A DNA stretch of 64,000 nucleotides from Acetoanaerobium noterae. Lineage in GTDB: Bacteria; Bacillota; Clostridia; Peptostreptococcales; Filifactoraceae. The position numbers and the translations under genes are program-made. Of the stretch, positions 34,245-42,314 are shown piece after piece. The stretch covers positions 558,001 to 622,000 of the forward strand of contig NZ_FUYN01000001.1 of assembly GCF_900168025.1 (NCBI RefSeq), given 5' to 3'. Positions within the stretch are counted from its first letter, which is position 1. Every line of letters starts with the position of its first letter. Below the pieces are notes generated by a model. It worked only from the letters and a program-made list of their open reading frames with translations. It was not told the DNA's origin and searched no databases.

Positions 34245-34741
34245 GCACTATGCCTCCCATCGTCTTTAGTCAATTTATAAGCAAATGCAGACTTAAGTAC
34301 TGCTATTGCTATTATGCTTCCACCGATAGTGCTTAGCATAAAAGGAACTACAAAGAAAAATGCTCCTACTTCTTTTCCAAGAATGAATTTTGCCATAGGA
34401 AAAGCAACTAGACCTCCTATGATTCCTGTTCCAATTATTTCTCCCAAAGCAGAAAGCGAAATTTTGTTAAACTTTTTATACATATACGAGGCCAGTATGG
34501 CTCCAAATATACTTCCTGGAAATGCAAGTATAGAGCCTGTTCCAAGTATATTTCTAAGCAGTGATATCAAAAATGAGTTTAATACAGCGTAATAAGGTCC
34601 AAGCAGTACAGCTGAAATAACATTAATCGTGTGCTGAATAGGGAAACATTTAGCTACCCCTACTGGAATATAAATTACATGTCCTACCATAGTTCCTATG
34701 GCTACCAATAATGATGCAAATACCATTTTTTGAATCTTCAT
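34241..34741 (-). CDS. thiW: ThiW, thiazole-precursor transport component of an ECF transporter
   Basis: A 166-residue membrane protein with about five or six helices, matching ThiW S-components: [20 protein letters not shown] and [20 protein letters not shown] with the C-terminal [14 protein letters not shown]. It should bind a thiazole precursor and use a shared energizing EcfA/T module encoded elsewhere. A longer frame runs through the TPP-riboswitch terminator to 34810; the ATG at 34741 with TAGGAGG is the true start. It is the first gene of the thi operon, placed directly behind the riboswitch. Confidence 0.88.
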   Translation of the reverse strand: MKIQKMVFASLLVAIGTMVGHVIYIPVGVAKCFPIQHTINVISAVLLGPYYAVLNSFLISLLRNILGTGSILAFPGSIFGAILASYMYKKFNKISLSALGEIIGTGIIGGLVAFPMAKFILGKEVGAFFFVVPFMLSTIGGSIIAIAVLKSAFAYKLTKDDGRHSA

Positions 34742-34778
34742 CCTACTTCCTCCTAATATAATTTTTTGAAAATAAAAA

Positions 34779-34808
34779 GAGCATAAACCCAATCTAGGAT
34801 TTATGCCC
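34779..34808 (-). terminator. TPP-riboswitch expression-platform terminator
   Basis: On the minus strand GGGCATAAATCC (34797-34808) pairs with GGTTTATGCTC (34779-34789), followed by TTTTTATTTT. It lies between the aptamer and thiW, where ligand-bound aptamer would let it form. Confidence 0.9.
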
Positions 34809-34823
34809 AATATAAATAAACGG

Positions 34824-34914
34824 CCTAACTTCCCTACGCTGGCATTATCCAGATCAGGTTAAAGGGTCAAAGAACACATCTTTATCTCAGCCGATTTAAT
34901 CGGCACCCCTAGTC
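34824..34914 (-). promoter_or_regulatory. TPP riboswitch (thi-box aptamer)
   Basis: On the minus strand the aptamer reads ACTAGGGGTGCC, CGGCTGAGAT, GACCCTTTAACCTGATCTGG, then ATAATGCCAGCGTAGGGAAG. All conserved thi-box blocks (GGGGTGC, CTGAGA, ACCTGATCTGGATAATGCCAGCGTAGGGA) are present in order. It should shut off the thiW-D-M-E-C operon when thiamine pyrophosphate is plentiful. Confidence 0.97.
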
Positions 34915-34948
34915 TAATTTATTAAATTATTTCTTGCTCTTGTGACTC

Positions 34949-34977
34949 AGTTTACAACTAAAGATTTAAAAAATCAA
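34949..34977 (-). promoter_or_regulatory. Promoter of the thi operon
   Basis: On the minus strand TTGATT (34972-34977) is followed after 17 bases by TAAACT (34949-34954). The aptamer starts about 35 bases downstream. Confidence 0.6.
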
Positions 34978-34990
34978 GTCTATTTTATAT

Positions 34991-36034
34991 TTATTTTAGT
35001 GTTATGTATGATATAAGTAATTTTAATGTGTTTTCAAATGCGGAGTAATGAGTTCTTTCCATTCCATGAGATGCATGTACTCCTGGTCCAATTAAAGCAC
35101 CTTTTATGTTATAGCCTGCAGTAAGCGCTGCCCTAACATCAGAGCCATAGAAAGGATAAATATCCACAGCATATGAAAGCTTGTTTTCTTTTGCAAGATT
35201 AATCAAGGTAGTTGTCATATTGTAATCATATGGTCCACCAGAATCCTTTGCACAAATAGATACATCATACTCTGTACAGGTTAAGTCCTCGCCTATGCAT
35301 CCCATATCAACTGCTATAAGCTCAGTTATATCTTCAGGGATATTCGATGAGCCATGCCCTACTTCTTCGTAAACTGAAAAAACAATTCTCAAATCATATT
35401 CAGGAGTTATATTGTTATCCTTAAGATATTTCATCAGTCCAAAAAGACAAGCAACGCTTCCTTTGTCATCTATAAATCTAGACTTGATAAAACCACTAGG
35501 CGTAATAGTAGTTTTAGGCTCTATAAATATAAAATCTCCTGGCATTATGCCTAGGTTTTCTACATCTTCTTTTGTCTTAACACATTCATCTATGCGAATA
35601 GCCATGTTTTCAGTATCTCTAGGCTTGCTGCTTGCATCCTTGAACACATGAACTGCTGGACTAGTGCTTAAAAATGTTCCTGTGTAAAGCTTTCCATCTC
35701 GAGTTTTTATTTGGCAGTATTCACCATCTAGTGTCGGTACTATCGGTCCTCCAACTAAAGTAAATTTAAGCTGACCATCTGATGTTATGGATCTTACCAT
35801 AGCTCCTAATGTATCTACATGAGAAGAAAGCCCTATTACTCTGTCCTTTGATTTCCCTGCTATGCTTATAAATCCACAGCCTTTTTGGTTCACTGTCATT
35901 TCATATCCTAGCTCTTTTACCCAAGATTTCATTTCTTCAATTATTTCGTGACAAAATCCACTTGGACTATGAAACTCCATTAGGCTCTTTGCTGTGTTAA
36001 GAATATATTCTTTGTCGATATTATGAAAGTTCAT
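34991..36034 (-). CDS. M42-family metallopeptidase
   Basis: A 347-residue cytosolic aminopeptidase of the M42 family. Metal ligands and catalytic residues are visible: GLSSHVDTLGAMV (His, Asp), FIKSRFIDDKGSV (bridging Asp), VFSVYEEVGHG (catalytic Glu pair), AVDMGCIGED, and near the end GVHASHGMERTHYSAFE. These assemble co-catalytic zinc or cobalt. Members trim peptides from proteolysis or peptide uptake, consistent with peptide fermentation. AGGAGG precedes the ATG. It sits convergent to nothing and shares no operon; a 97-base AT-rich gap separates it from the next gene. Confidence 0.9.
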   Translation of the reverse strand: MNFHNIDKEYILNTAKSLMEFHSPSGFCHEIIEEMKSWVKELGYEMTVNQKGCGFISIAGKSKDRVIGLSSHVDTLGAMVRSITSDGQLKFTLVGGPIVPTLDGEYCQIKTRDGKLYTGTFLSTSPAVHVFKDASSKPRDTENMAIRIDECVKTKEDVENLGIMPGDFIFIEPKTTITPSGFIKSRFIDDKGSVACLFGLMKYLKDNNITPEYDLRIVFSVYEEVGHGSSNIPEDITELIAVDMGCIGEDLTCTEYDVSICAKDSGGPYDYNMTTTLINLAKENKLSYAVDIYPFYGSDVRAALTAGYNIKGALIGPGVHASHGMERTHYSAFENTLKLLISYITLK

Positions 36035-36131
36035 ATTTCCTCCTTAGTATATGTTTTTTCCCATTGTAATAATTGTAACAAATAATAATATACATAGAAA
36101 GAAATATTATAAATAAAAATAATTTTTTATA

Positions 36132-37112
36132 TTAGCTTTTATATAGGATTACGTTAAGCCATTTTTCGTTTTCTCTACCTGCTCTTTTGTCTGATGTAAT
36201 CCAGATTTCTTCAATTTTAAAAGGTGTTTTGGTATCTATTATATCCTTTACTAAGCTTTGAGTGTAAGAAGTAAACACTCTTCCATCCTCTACTTTTTCA
36301 GAATCACCATATTTAAGGGATATATATACATGACCTTCTGGCTTAAGTGCTTCATAAAATTTTAGCAAGACCTTTACAAAGGCTTTTCTAGTTAAATGTA
36401 TAAGAGATGAACAGGCCCAAATGGCGTTAAAATCTTCATTATAATTTAGCTCTGTGAATTTCATATTTATAACTGATTTTCCTATAAAGCTACTTGCTCT
36501 TTGGGTCAATTTTTTACATCCATCAAAGCTAGTTACATCATAACCTTTTTCTAGGAAATGCTTGCTATCTCTTCCAGCGCCACATCCTGCATCTAATATA
36601 TTATCTCCAGCTTTAAGATATACTTCAAATCTTTCATATACATCAGACATATCTATAAACAGAGTTTCGTCGGCATATGCATCTCCATTTTTTTCATAAA
36701 AAGTAATAGCTGCTTTTTCTTCCTTCCATGATCTATATGCATCAATATCTGCGGAAATTTGCTTAAATAAAAATCCAAAAATAACTACATCATCTACAAA
36801 TCCACCTGGAATTAAATCTGGCAAAATATCAATTGGCGTTATAAAATATATAAGGCCTACAACTAATATCATAAGCGAACCCATAGGAATCTGCTTGTAT
36901 TCTCCAGAAATCCAGTCCTTTAATAGTGAAAATACTATTTGAAGCTTGCTCCAAATTTCATCTATAGGTCCAATTCTATTTGCCTTAGCCTTATTCATAG
37001 CTTCTTCAAGTAGCTTTGATACCTTATTTTTATCTTTCAAAATTTCCATAGCTTTAGTCTCATTTTTTTTGTAGAAAAGCGATTTAAATTTAGTTATGAT
37101 AGTCTCTACCAT
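36132..37112 (-). CDS. YkvA (DUF1232) / SAM-methyltransferase fusion protein
   Basis: A 326-residue protein with two unrelated parts. Residues 60-130 hold a DUF1232/YkvA membrane segment (GLIYFITPIDILPDLIPGGF, then VDDVVIFGFLF). Residues 145-325 are a class I methyltransferase: ILDAGCGAGRDSKHFLEKGY is the SAM site, WACSSLIHLTRKAFVKVLLK the motif IV region, and GHVYISLKYGDSE the following strand. The target is unknown; the YkvA part suggests membrane attachment. An in-frame TTG at 37130 has a distant GGAG; the ATG at 37112 lacks a good site, so the start is uncertain. Confidence 0.72.
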   Translation of the reverse strand: MVETIITKFKSLFYKKNETKAMEILKDKNKVSKLLEEAMNKAKANRIGPIDEIWSKLQIVFSLLKDWISGEYKQIPMGSLMILVVGLIYFITPIDILPDLIPGGFVDDVVIFGFLFKQISADIDAYRSWKEEKAAITFYEKNGDAYADETLFIDMSDVYERFEVYLKAGDNILDAGCGAGRDSKHFLEKGYDVTSFDGCKKLTQRASSFIGKSVINMKFTELNYNEDFNAIWACSSLIHLTRKAFVKVLLKFYEALKPEGHVYISLKYGDSEKVEDGRVFTSYTQSLVKDIIDTKTPFKIEEIWITSDKRAGRENEKWLNVILYKS

Positions 37113-37344
37113 ATTATTACTTATTCTCAATTCATCTCATCTCCATTTTTAATTAATTAATCTTATACAAAAACTCTCTCATATTCTGATATAATAATTA
37201 TTATACTACAAATAAGTAGTTGATTATTGAAAATTATTTTACAAAAAAAGAACTCCATCCATTAAGGCAACTAAAGATTGCCAGTGAGTCTCTAAAACCT
37301 TGCTTATCCACAATAAAAATCTATTAAATTGGAGGTATTATAAT

Positions 37345-37881
37345 ATGTATGCAGCATTCGAAGGACATAGTCCTGTAATTGATAATAAATGTTTTGTAGC
37401 TGATGGCTGTCAGGTCATTGGAAATGTAGAAATGTTAGAATACAGTAGCATTTGGTTTAACTCTGTAGCTAGAGCCGATGTAAATAAAATTTTGATTGGC
37501 AGATATTCTAATGTTCAAGATGGAAGTGTACTTCACTGTGATGATGACTATCCACTAATTATTGGCGATTATGTGACTGTAGGCCATAAAGCTATTCTTC
37601 ACGGCTGTACTATAGAAGACCATGTTCTAGTAGGCATGGGAGCTACTATACTAAACGGAGCGGTAATCGGAAGAGGAAGCATTATAGGTGCTGGAGCAGT
37701 AGTTAAGGAAAATATGGTAGTGCCACCATTTTCTATGCTTGCAGGTGTCCCTGCAAAAATTCTTAAACAACTTCCTGAGGATACTACTGCGCTCCATAAC
37801 CATGCTGTAAAGTATAAAACTCTATGGGCTAAAAGATATGCAATTTTGCCTGAAGATGATGGTGAAAGCTTCGAGGATTAA
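37345..37881 (+). CDS. Gamma-class carbonic anhydrase family protein
   Basis: A 178-residue left-handed beta-helix trimeric enzyme of the gamma-CA/YrdA type. Hexapeptide repeats run from about residue 15 to 145. Zinc-ligand histidines are in SVLHCDDD, TVGHKAILHGC and the following repeat; the tail is AKILKQLPEDT. It may hydrate CO2 or be a related acyltransferase. The longest frame starts at 37300; the ATG at 37345 has TTGGAGG nine bases upstream. Upstream lies a 232-base gap with a possible small hairpin (GGCAA/TTGCC near 37266-37282). A terminator follows. Confidence 0.88.
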   Translation: MYAAFEGHSPVIDNKCFVADGCQVIGNVEMLEYSSIWFNSVARADVNKILIGRYSNVQDGSVLHCDDDYPLIIGDYVTVGHKAILHGCTIEDHVLVGMGATILNGAVIGRGSIIGAGAVVKENMVVPPFSMLAGVPAKILKQLPEDTTALHNHAVKYKTLWAKRYAILPEDDGESFED

Positions 37882-37965
37882 TATATTGTAACTATAACGT
37901 ATGAATAAGATATTTATAATTATCCTTTTTCAAACTATATTTAATTTAATAGCCATAATTCATAC

Positions 37966-37998
37966 AAAAAAAGGTAGTACATATGCACTACCTTTTTT
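37966..37998. terminator. Bidirectional terminator between gamma-CA and NifX-like genes
   Basis: AAAAAAGGTAGT pairs with ACTACCTTTTTT around a CATATG core. It is placed between the convergent stop codons. Confidence 0.88.
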
Positions 37999-38023
37999 GT
38001 ATTCAACTAAAATCCACTATATT

Positions 38024-38383
38024 CTAATGTCCACATCCATCGCCTTCATGCATATGGTCATGGCATACACTTCCTGTTGATTTTAGTTCACCACTTAAAT
38101 ATGCATTTATTGTATTTTCAAGTTCTCCCTGAGCTCCTATTATTACTTCAATGTTTTTTTCATTGAATATCTCAATAGCTCCTCCTCCCATTCCACCAGA
38201 AATTATTACATTAACTCCTTGCTCATGTAAAAATACTGGAAGGAATCCTGGTCTATGACCTGGGTTTTTAACTTTTTCAGAGCTTACTACTTCTTTGCCA
38301 TCCACTTCATAAATATGAAAGTGCTCACAGTGTCCAAAATGTTGTGTTACCATACCTCTGTCACTTGCAATTGCTATTTTCAT
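38024..38383 (-). CDS. NifX/NifB-associated (MTH1175-like) cofactor-binding protein, His/Cys-rich tail
   Basis: A 119-residue protein of the NifX/NafY superfamily: MKIAIASDRGMVTQHFGHCE at the start, FLPVFLHEQGVNVIISGG in the middle. The last 15 residues are rich in His, Cys and Asp (CHDHMHEGDGCGH), a likely metal-binding tail. Related proteins hold Fe-Mo cofactor precursors or the Mo-Cu orange-protein cluster. No nitrogenase gene is nearby. It is the last gene in a five-gene cluster with MinD-like ATPases and a GltB-like protein. AGGAGG precedes the ATG. Confidence 0.85.
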   Translation of the reverse strand: MKIAIASDRGMVTQHFGHCEHFHIYEVDGKEVVSSEKVKNPGHRPGFLPVFLHEQGVNVIISGGMGGGAIEIFNEKNIEVIIGAQGELENTINAYLSGELKSTGSVCHDHMHEGDGCGH

Positions 38384-38405
38384 AATCTTCCTCCTAAAAA
38401 TGTTT

Positions 38406-39950
38406 TTATTTTAATATTTTTGATAAACGCTTACTGTAGCTATCTAAACCACTTACCTCTGAAGCCAAAGCTGTCATAGGTAATATATCAGCTCTAGATA
38501 TATCCTTTATGTCAAATCTTCTATTAAGAGCCATGAGCTGTTTTACTCCTGTACTTACTCTTTCTAAATATGAGTAGACTCCTATAGCCCCTGCTGGAAG
38601 ACTCACAGCATCCTCATATATAGTTTTGAGTTGCTTAATGTCTTCAAAAATCTCTTCTTTAGTATTTCCAAATCGCTGTATGTCTGGGAAGATTTTGCCA
38701 TTATCAATAGCATTTCCCACATGTTTTCCTGATATTGCAGCCGCCATGGCAGCTCTTCCTATAGCTACAAAGTTAATATATGGAGCTCCAAGGGACAGAG
38801 CTTTATATACTTGATCTTCCATAGCTATACCACCAGTAATTGCAACTTGAACTTTATTATAGCCTTCACTATAGATTTTTTCTAAAAGTGCATATACTAT
38901 GCATTCTAGCTCTACTGTTGGGATTCCCCACTCATTCATCATTTTAACTGGACTATTTCCAGTTCCGCCGCCAGCTCCATCAAATGTAACCAGGTCAACT
39001 TCACACTTAGAGGCTATCTTTAATATTCTAAGTAAATCCTCAGGGTCAAATGGGCCTGTTTTAAAGCAAATTCTCTTTGCTCCTTTTTCTCTAAGCTCTG
39101 CAATTCTTTTTTCAAAATGGTCTTCATCCCAAACAGGTAATTTACCAATTCTTTCAAAAACTTGGCCAATTCCTGCTTTATAAGCTTCTGCAATTTTTGA
39201 ATCACTAGGATCAGGGTAAACCACATAGCCCATTTTTTGAAATTTAAGAGCATCGTTTATATCTTTAATTCTGCCCATTCCTTGTATGCCTTTTGCTGCT
39301 TGTCCAAACTTTATTTCTACAGATTCCACTCCTAATTTTTCTATGGCATAATCTAAAACTCCTAGATACTCATCATCCATATTGGCTTGAAGTATAATAT
39401 CTCCATAACCATGATAATAATTTCTAAATGTATCTACCATTTCTTTGATTAAGGGAGAATTTACAACTTTATTATGGTCTAGCTCAAGAGCTTTATCTTT
39501 AGCTACTACGTCCTCCCCTATAACTACAGGAACTCCAAACACTGCCGCTCCAGCATAGTAATCCTGCCAGTTTAACTTAGCAATCGCGGGTAATATATAG
39601 GGCCCTTTTACAGGTATAGGATTTTTTATGCCAAATGTAGTCTTTATTTCTGCTTTAGGATAGGTTACTTCATAAGGATCCATACTCTCGCCTTTTGCTT
39701 GAAAAACTCTTCCATTGATATTAAAATGAGAAAAATCAAGTGAGTATTCTTTTTCTGATGCAAATTGATTTATGTCTGTAGCATATGGATAAATTGCTTC
39801 TGAGCCTCTCACTGCTGATAGTCCTATTTCACATGGGCCTACGCAATTTGCAGTACATACACAGCACATGCCTGAGCTAAGTGATAGATTCTCTGGTGTC
39901 CTCATTTTAGTGTTTGATAAAGTACTTCCTAAAGAGATACGTTTAGACAT
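38406..39950 (-). CDS. GltB-like FMN-binding glutamate synthase family protein
   Basis: A 514-residue protein with the FMN-binding, central and partly C-terminal domain of glutamate synthase but no amidotransferase domain. It has GMCCVCTANCVGPCEIGLSA near the N-terminus, then KFGQAAKGIQGMGRI, LVTFDGAGGGTGNSPVKMMN and TGGIAMEDQVYKALSLGA. Archaeal-type GltB proteins have this form; the true reaction here is unknown. Its start is uncertain: the ATG at 39950 has GGTG six bases upstream and overlaps the ATPase gene by eight bases; longer GTG/ATG starts exist to 39968. It is fourth in the NifX-MinD cluster. Confidence 0.85.
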   Translation of the reverse strand: MSKRISLGSTLSNTKMRTPENLSLSSGMCCVCTANCVGPCEIGLSAVRGSEAIYPYATDINQFASEKEYSLDFSHFNINGRVFQAKGESMDPYEVTYPKAEIKTTFGIKNPIPVKGPYILPAIAKLNWQDYYAGAAVFGVPVVIGEDVVAKDKALELDHNKVVNSPLIKEMVDTFRNYYHGYGDIILQANMDDEYLGVLDYAIEKLGVESVEIKFGQAAKGIQGMGRIKDINDALKFQKMGYVVYPDPSDSKIAEAYKAGIGQVFERIGKLPVWDEDHFEKRIAELREKGAKRICFKTGPFDPEDLLRILKIASKCEVDLVTFDGAGGGTGNSPVKMMNEWGIPTVELECIVYALLEKIYSEGYNKVQVAITGGIAMEDQVYKALSLGAPYINFVAIGRAAMAAAISGKHVGNAIDNGKIFPDIQRFGNTKEEIFEDIKQLKTIYEDAVSLPAGAIGVYSYLERVSTGVKQLMALNRRFDIKDISRADILPMTALASEVSGLDSYSKRLSKILK

Positions 39951-40824
39951 TTTTAGCACCATCCTCACATTTTATAAAATTTAATATATTAGCTATAATA
40001 TTTTTTACTGCTTTTCCAGAAACTGTATCTTCATCTATTATGCTTTTGCCTTCATTTATAGCTTTTACAGCCTTGCTATCAAAAGGAATATTTCCTACAA
40101 AAGGTATATTTTTCTGTATGCAATATTCTTCTATTTCCTCTGCTTTTTTTATATTGGTGTTATATTTATTGATACAAACAGCAACTTTAGTTTTGAAATG
40201 ATTTGCTGTTTCTATTATTCTTTTCATATCACTAATTCCTGAAATAGAAGGCTCTGAAACTATAAGAACAAAATCTACTCCTGTAATAGATGCTATTACT
40301 GGGCATCCTATGCCAGGAGAACCATCAATAATAACTATCTCATCAGTGACTAGATTATCTCTTAATCCTTTTTTGACCTCAGATACTAACATTCCAGATG
40401 TTCCGCTGCCCATCTTTAGCTCTGCTGTAGAAAAAACAGCATCTGACTTATATAGCATAAGCTCTCCAGCTACATCTTTTTTCATAGTGATGGCATTTAC
40501 CGGGCAGACATATTCACAAAGACTACAGCCTTCACATGCAAAAGGATTTACTTTGTAATCTGATTCATTTTCTATGGCATCAAATCTGCATTTTTCCATG
40601 CAAAACCCACAACTGATACATTTTTCAGAATCAATTACAGCTTTATCCATACCATAATAATTTGAACTTATTTTATTTGTGTTTTGATGCATAAGCAAAT
40701 GCAAATTAGGAGCATCCACATCGCAGTCAGCATAACCTTTTGCATTTGAAAGCTTAATAAATGCTGTAGCTACTGTAGTTTTACCTGTTCCACCTTTACC
40801 GCTAAGAATTAATAATTGCTTCAT
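39943..40824 (-). CDS. MinD-superfamily ATPase with inserted ferredoxin domain (second of pair)
   Basis: A 293-residue P-loop ATPase. The deviant Walker A LSGKGGTGKTTVATAF is at residues 6-21. A two-[4Fe-4S] ferredoxin insert lies at about 60-115 (CISCGFCMEKCRFDAI and CEGCSLCEYVCPVNAI), followed by the Walker B-like EIVIIDGSPGIGCPV. This matches the paired Fe-S ATPases of the orange-protein (ORP) type operon and the MinD-like families seen with NifX-like proteins in anaerobes. It overlaps the previous ATPase by 23 bases. AGGAGG precedes the ATG. Probably it assembles or moves a metal cluster using ATP; this is inference. Confidence 0.85.
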   Translation of the reverse strand: MKQLLILSGKGGTGKTTVATAFIKLSNAKGYADCDVDAPNLHLLMHQNTNKISSNYYGMDKAVIDSEKCISCGFCMEKCRFDAIENESDYKVNPFACEGCSLCEYVCPVNAITMKKDVAGELMLYKSDAVFSTAELKMGSGTSGMLVSEVKKGLRDNLVTDEIVIIDGSPGIGCPVIASITGVDFVLIVSEPSISGISDMKRIIETANHFKTKVAVCINKYNTNIKKAEEIEEYCIQKNIPFVGNIPFDSKAVKAINEGKSIIDEDTVSGKAVKNIIANILNFIKCEDGAKNV

Positions 40825-41671
40825 TTTGAGCCTCCTTAGTGATATCAGTTAACAGCTTTACAAATAAGTCATGATAACGCCTGTTTTCTTTAGAAACTAT
40901 TTTCCCATCAGAGTTGAGTTTTCCAAGCTCAACATCAAATGGAATTTCGCTTAATATTTTTATTTTATTATTTTCGCAAAATTCCTTTGAGGGATTGAAT
41001 CCATCTTGAGCTTTATTTAGAACAACACCAAAAGGTTTTTTAAATAATCTTACTAAATCATAAACCATCTTTAGATTATGACTACCAAACAATGTAGGTT
41101 CAGCTACTAGTAGGCAGTAATCAGCATCTTTTATGCTTTCCATAACTATGCAGGCACTGCCTGGTGGACAATCTACAATAGTAACTTGCTCATTTATATT
41201 TTCATTTTCTATCATAGCTTTTATTATAGGAACTCCTGAAGCTTCTCCCGTGTTTAATATACCTGACACAACTGTAACATCTTCTAGATTACCTTTTTCT
41301 ATTTTCCCTATCGATTTATTAATTTCAGATATCGCACTTTCAGGGCAAATTTCCATACATCCTCCACAAGAGTGGCAAACTTCACTAAATACTTTTACTT
41401 TGTTATTTATGTAAGCTAAAGCGTTAAATTTACAAAAATCTACACATTTCCTGCATCCATTGCAAAGGTAGTCATTCACATATGGAATTTTTACCGATAC
41501 ATCTTCTTTAGTCAAGTTATCGGGTTTGAAAAAAAGATGGCCATTTGGTTCTTCTACATCACAATCTAAATAAAGAGCCTTTTTCGCAGTGTAAGCTAAG
41601 TTTACAGAAACTAAAGTTTTACCAGTACCACCCTTACCGCTAAGGACTGCAATTTTGAGCCTACTTTCCAT
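40802..41671 (-). CDS. MinD-superfamily ATPase with inserted ferredoxin domain (first of pair)
   Basis: A 289-residue paralogue of the downstream ATPase. Walker A VLSGKGGTGKTLVSVNLAYT is near the N-terminus. The ferredoxin insert has CNGCRKCVDFCKFNAL and CHSCGGCMEICPESAI, then VTIVDCPPGSACIV. The pair may form a heterodimer; similar pairs occur with ORP-type proteins. The longest frame starts at 41689, but the ATG at 41671 has AAGGA ten bases upstream; both overlap the NifX-like gene end. It sits second in the cluster. Confidence 0.85.
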   Translation of the reverse strand: MESRLKIAVLSGKGGTGKTLVSVNLAYTAKKALYLDCDVEEPNGHLFFKPDNLTKEDVSVKIPYVNDYLCNGCRKCVDFCKFNALAYINNKVKVFSEVCHSCGGCMEICPESAISEINKSIGKIEKGNLEDVTVVSGILNTGEASGVPIIKAMIENENINEQVTIVDCPPGSACIVMESIKDADYCLLVAEPTLFGSHNLKMVYDLVRLFKKPFGVVLNKAQDGFNPSKEFCENNKIKILSEIPFDVELGKLNSDGKIVSKENRRYHDLFVKLLTDITKEAQNEAIINS

Positions 41672-42026
41672 GATTATGCATTCCTTCATGAATTTCAGTC
41701 AGTTCATTAAGCTTTCCAGCTTCATAAGCTTCTAAATTGGATTTTATGGAGTCCCCTTGAGTTTTGTACATTTTAATATTCGCTCCATTAATCACATCCG
41801 CAGCATTTCCTCCGCATCTTGGAGTAAGTAGTACATCAATTTTTCTATCAACTAAGCTTTGAGCCGCTTTTATTCCAGCTCCTCCTGGGCTAGATGCAGC
41901 TTCATTGTCAAAAAACTCAGCTTCTTTTGAGTCAGTATCATATATCATATAATATGGAGTTCTTCCAAACGATATGCAAACCTTTGACTCTATGTTCTTT
42001 TCATCTACTGGTATAGCTATTTTCAT
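41661..42026 (-). CDS. NifX/MTH1175-like cofactor-binding protein
   Basis: A 121-residue NifX-superfamily protein beginning MKIAIPVDEKNIESKVCISF, with AASSPGGAGIKAAQSLVDRK and ending in a histidine-rich tail (EIHEGMHNHGK). It is the first gene of the NifX-MinD-MinD-GltB-NifX cluster and overlaps the first ATPase gene by 11 bases. Related orange proteins bind a Mo-Cu-S cluster; NifX binds iron-molybdenum precursors. Which one this binds cannot be told. AGGAG precedes the ATG. Confidence 0.85.
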   Translation of the reverse strand: MKIAIPVDEKNIESKVCISFGRTPYYMIYDTDSKEAEFFDNEAASSPGGAGIKAAQSLVDRKIDVLLTPRCGGNAADVINGANIKMYKTQGDSIKSNLEAYEAGKLNELTEIHEGMHNHGK

Positions 42027-42216
42027 GCTTTCATCTCCTATTATTTCTTTATTGGCATATGCCTTTTATATTTTTGATTATACTCTTATAATTTTTGATG
42101 TCAATAAAAGTTTTTAGCATATGCTATTTAATCTTTATAGAATAGCTTTATGATTCTTGATATAATCTGAAAATCAATTTTTTTAAAGCAAGCATTATTT
42201 TTTTGCAAAAAATAAA

Positions 42217-42251
42217 AAACTAAGAATCACGTATAAGCTGATTCTTAGTTT
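42217..42251 (-). terminator. Terminator upstream of the NifX cluster, after DUF2225
   Basis: AAACTAAGAATCA (42217-42229) pairs with TGATTCTTAGTTT (42239-42251), a perfect 13-bp stem. On the minus strand it follows the DUF2225 stop codon by 64 bases. Confidence 0.8.
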
Positions 42252-42314
42252 CAAAATAAATTATTTAATTATAAATTACTAAATTCAAAATCATCCTCAA
42301 AAACTAGAGCTGTG

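Noticed and set aside
37260-37300. Attenuator or riboswitch before the gamma carbonic anhydrase gene
   Set aside because: Only a weak GGCAA/TTGCC hairpin without a T run is seen.
38024-42026. Nitrogen-fixation cluster
   Set aside because: NifX-like proteins occur without nifH, nifD, nifK, nifB or nifE; the ATPases and GltB-like gene point to a different system.
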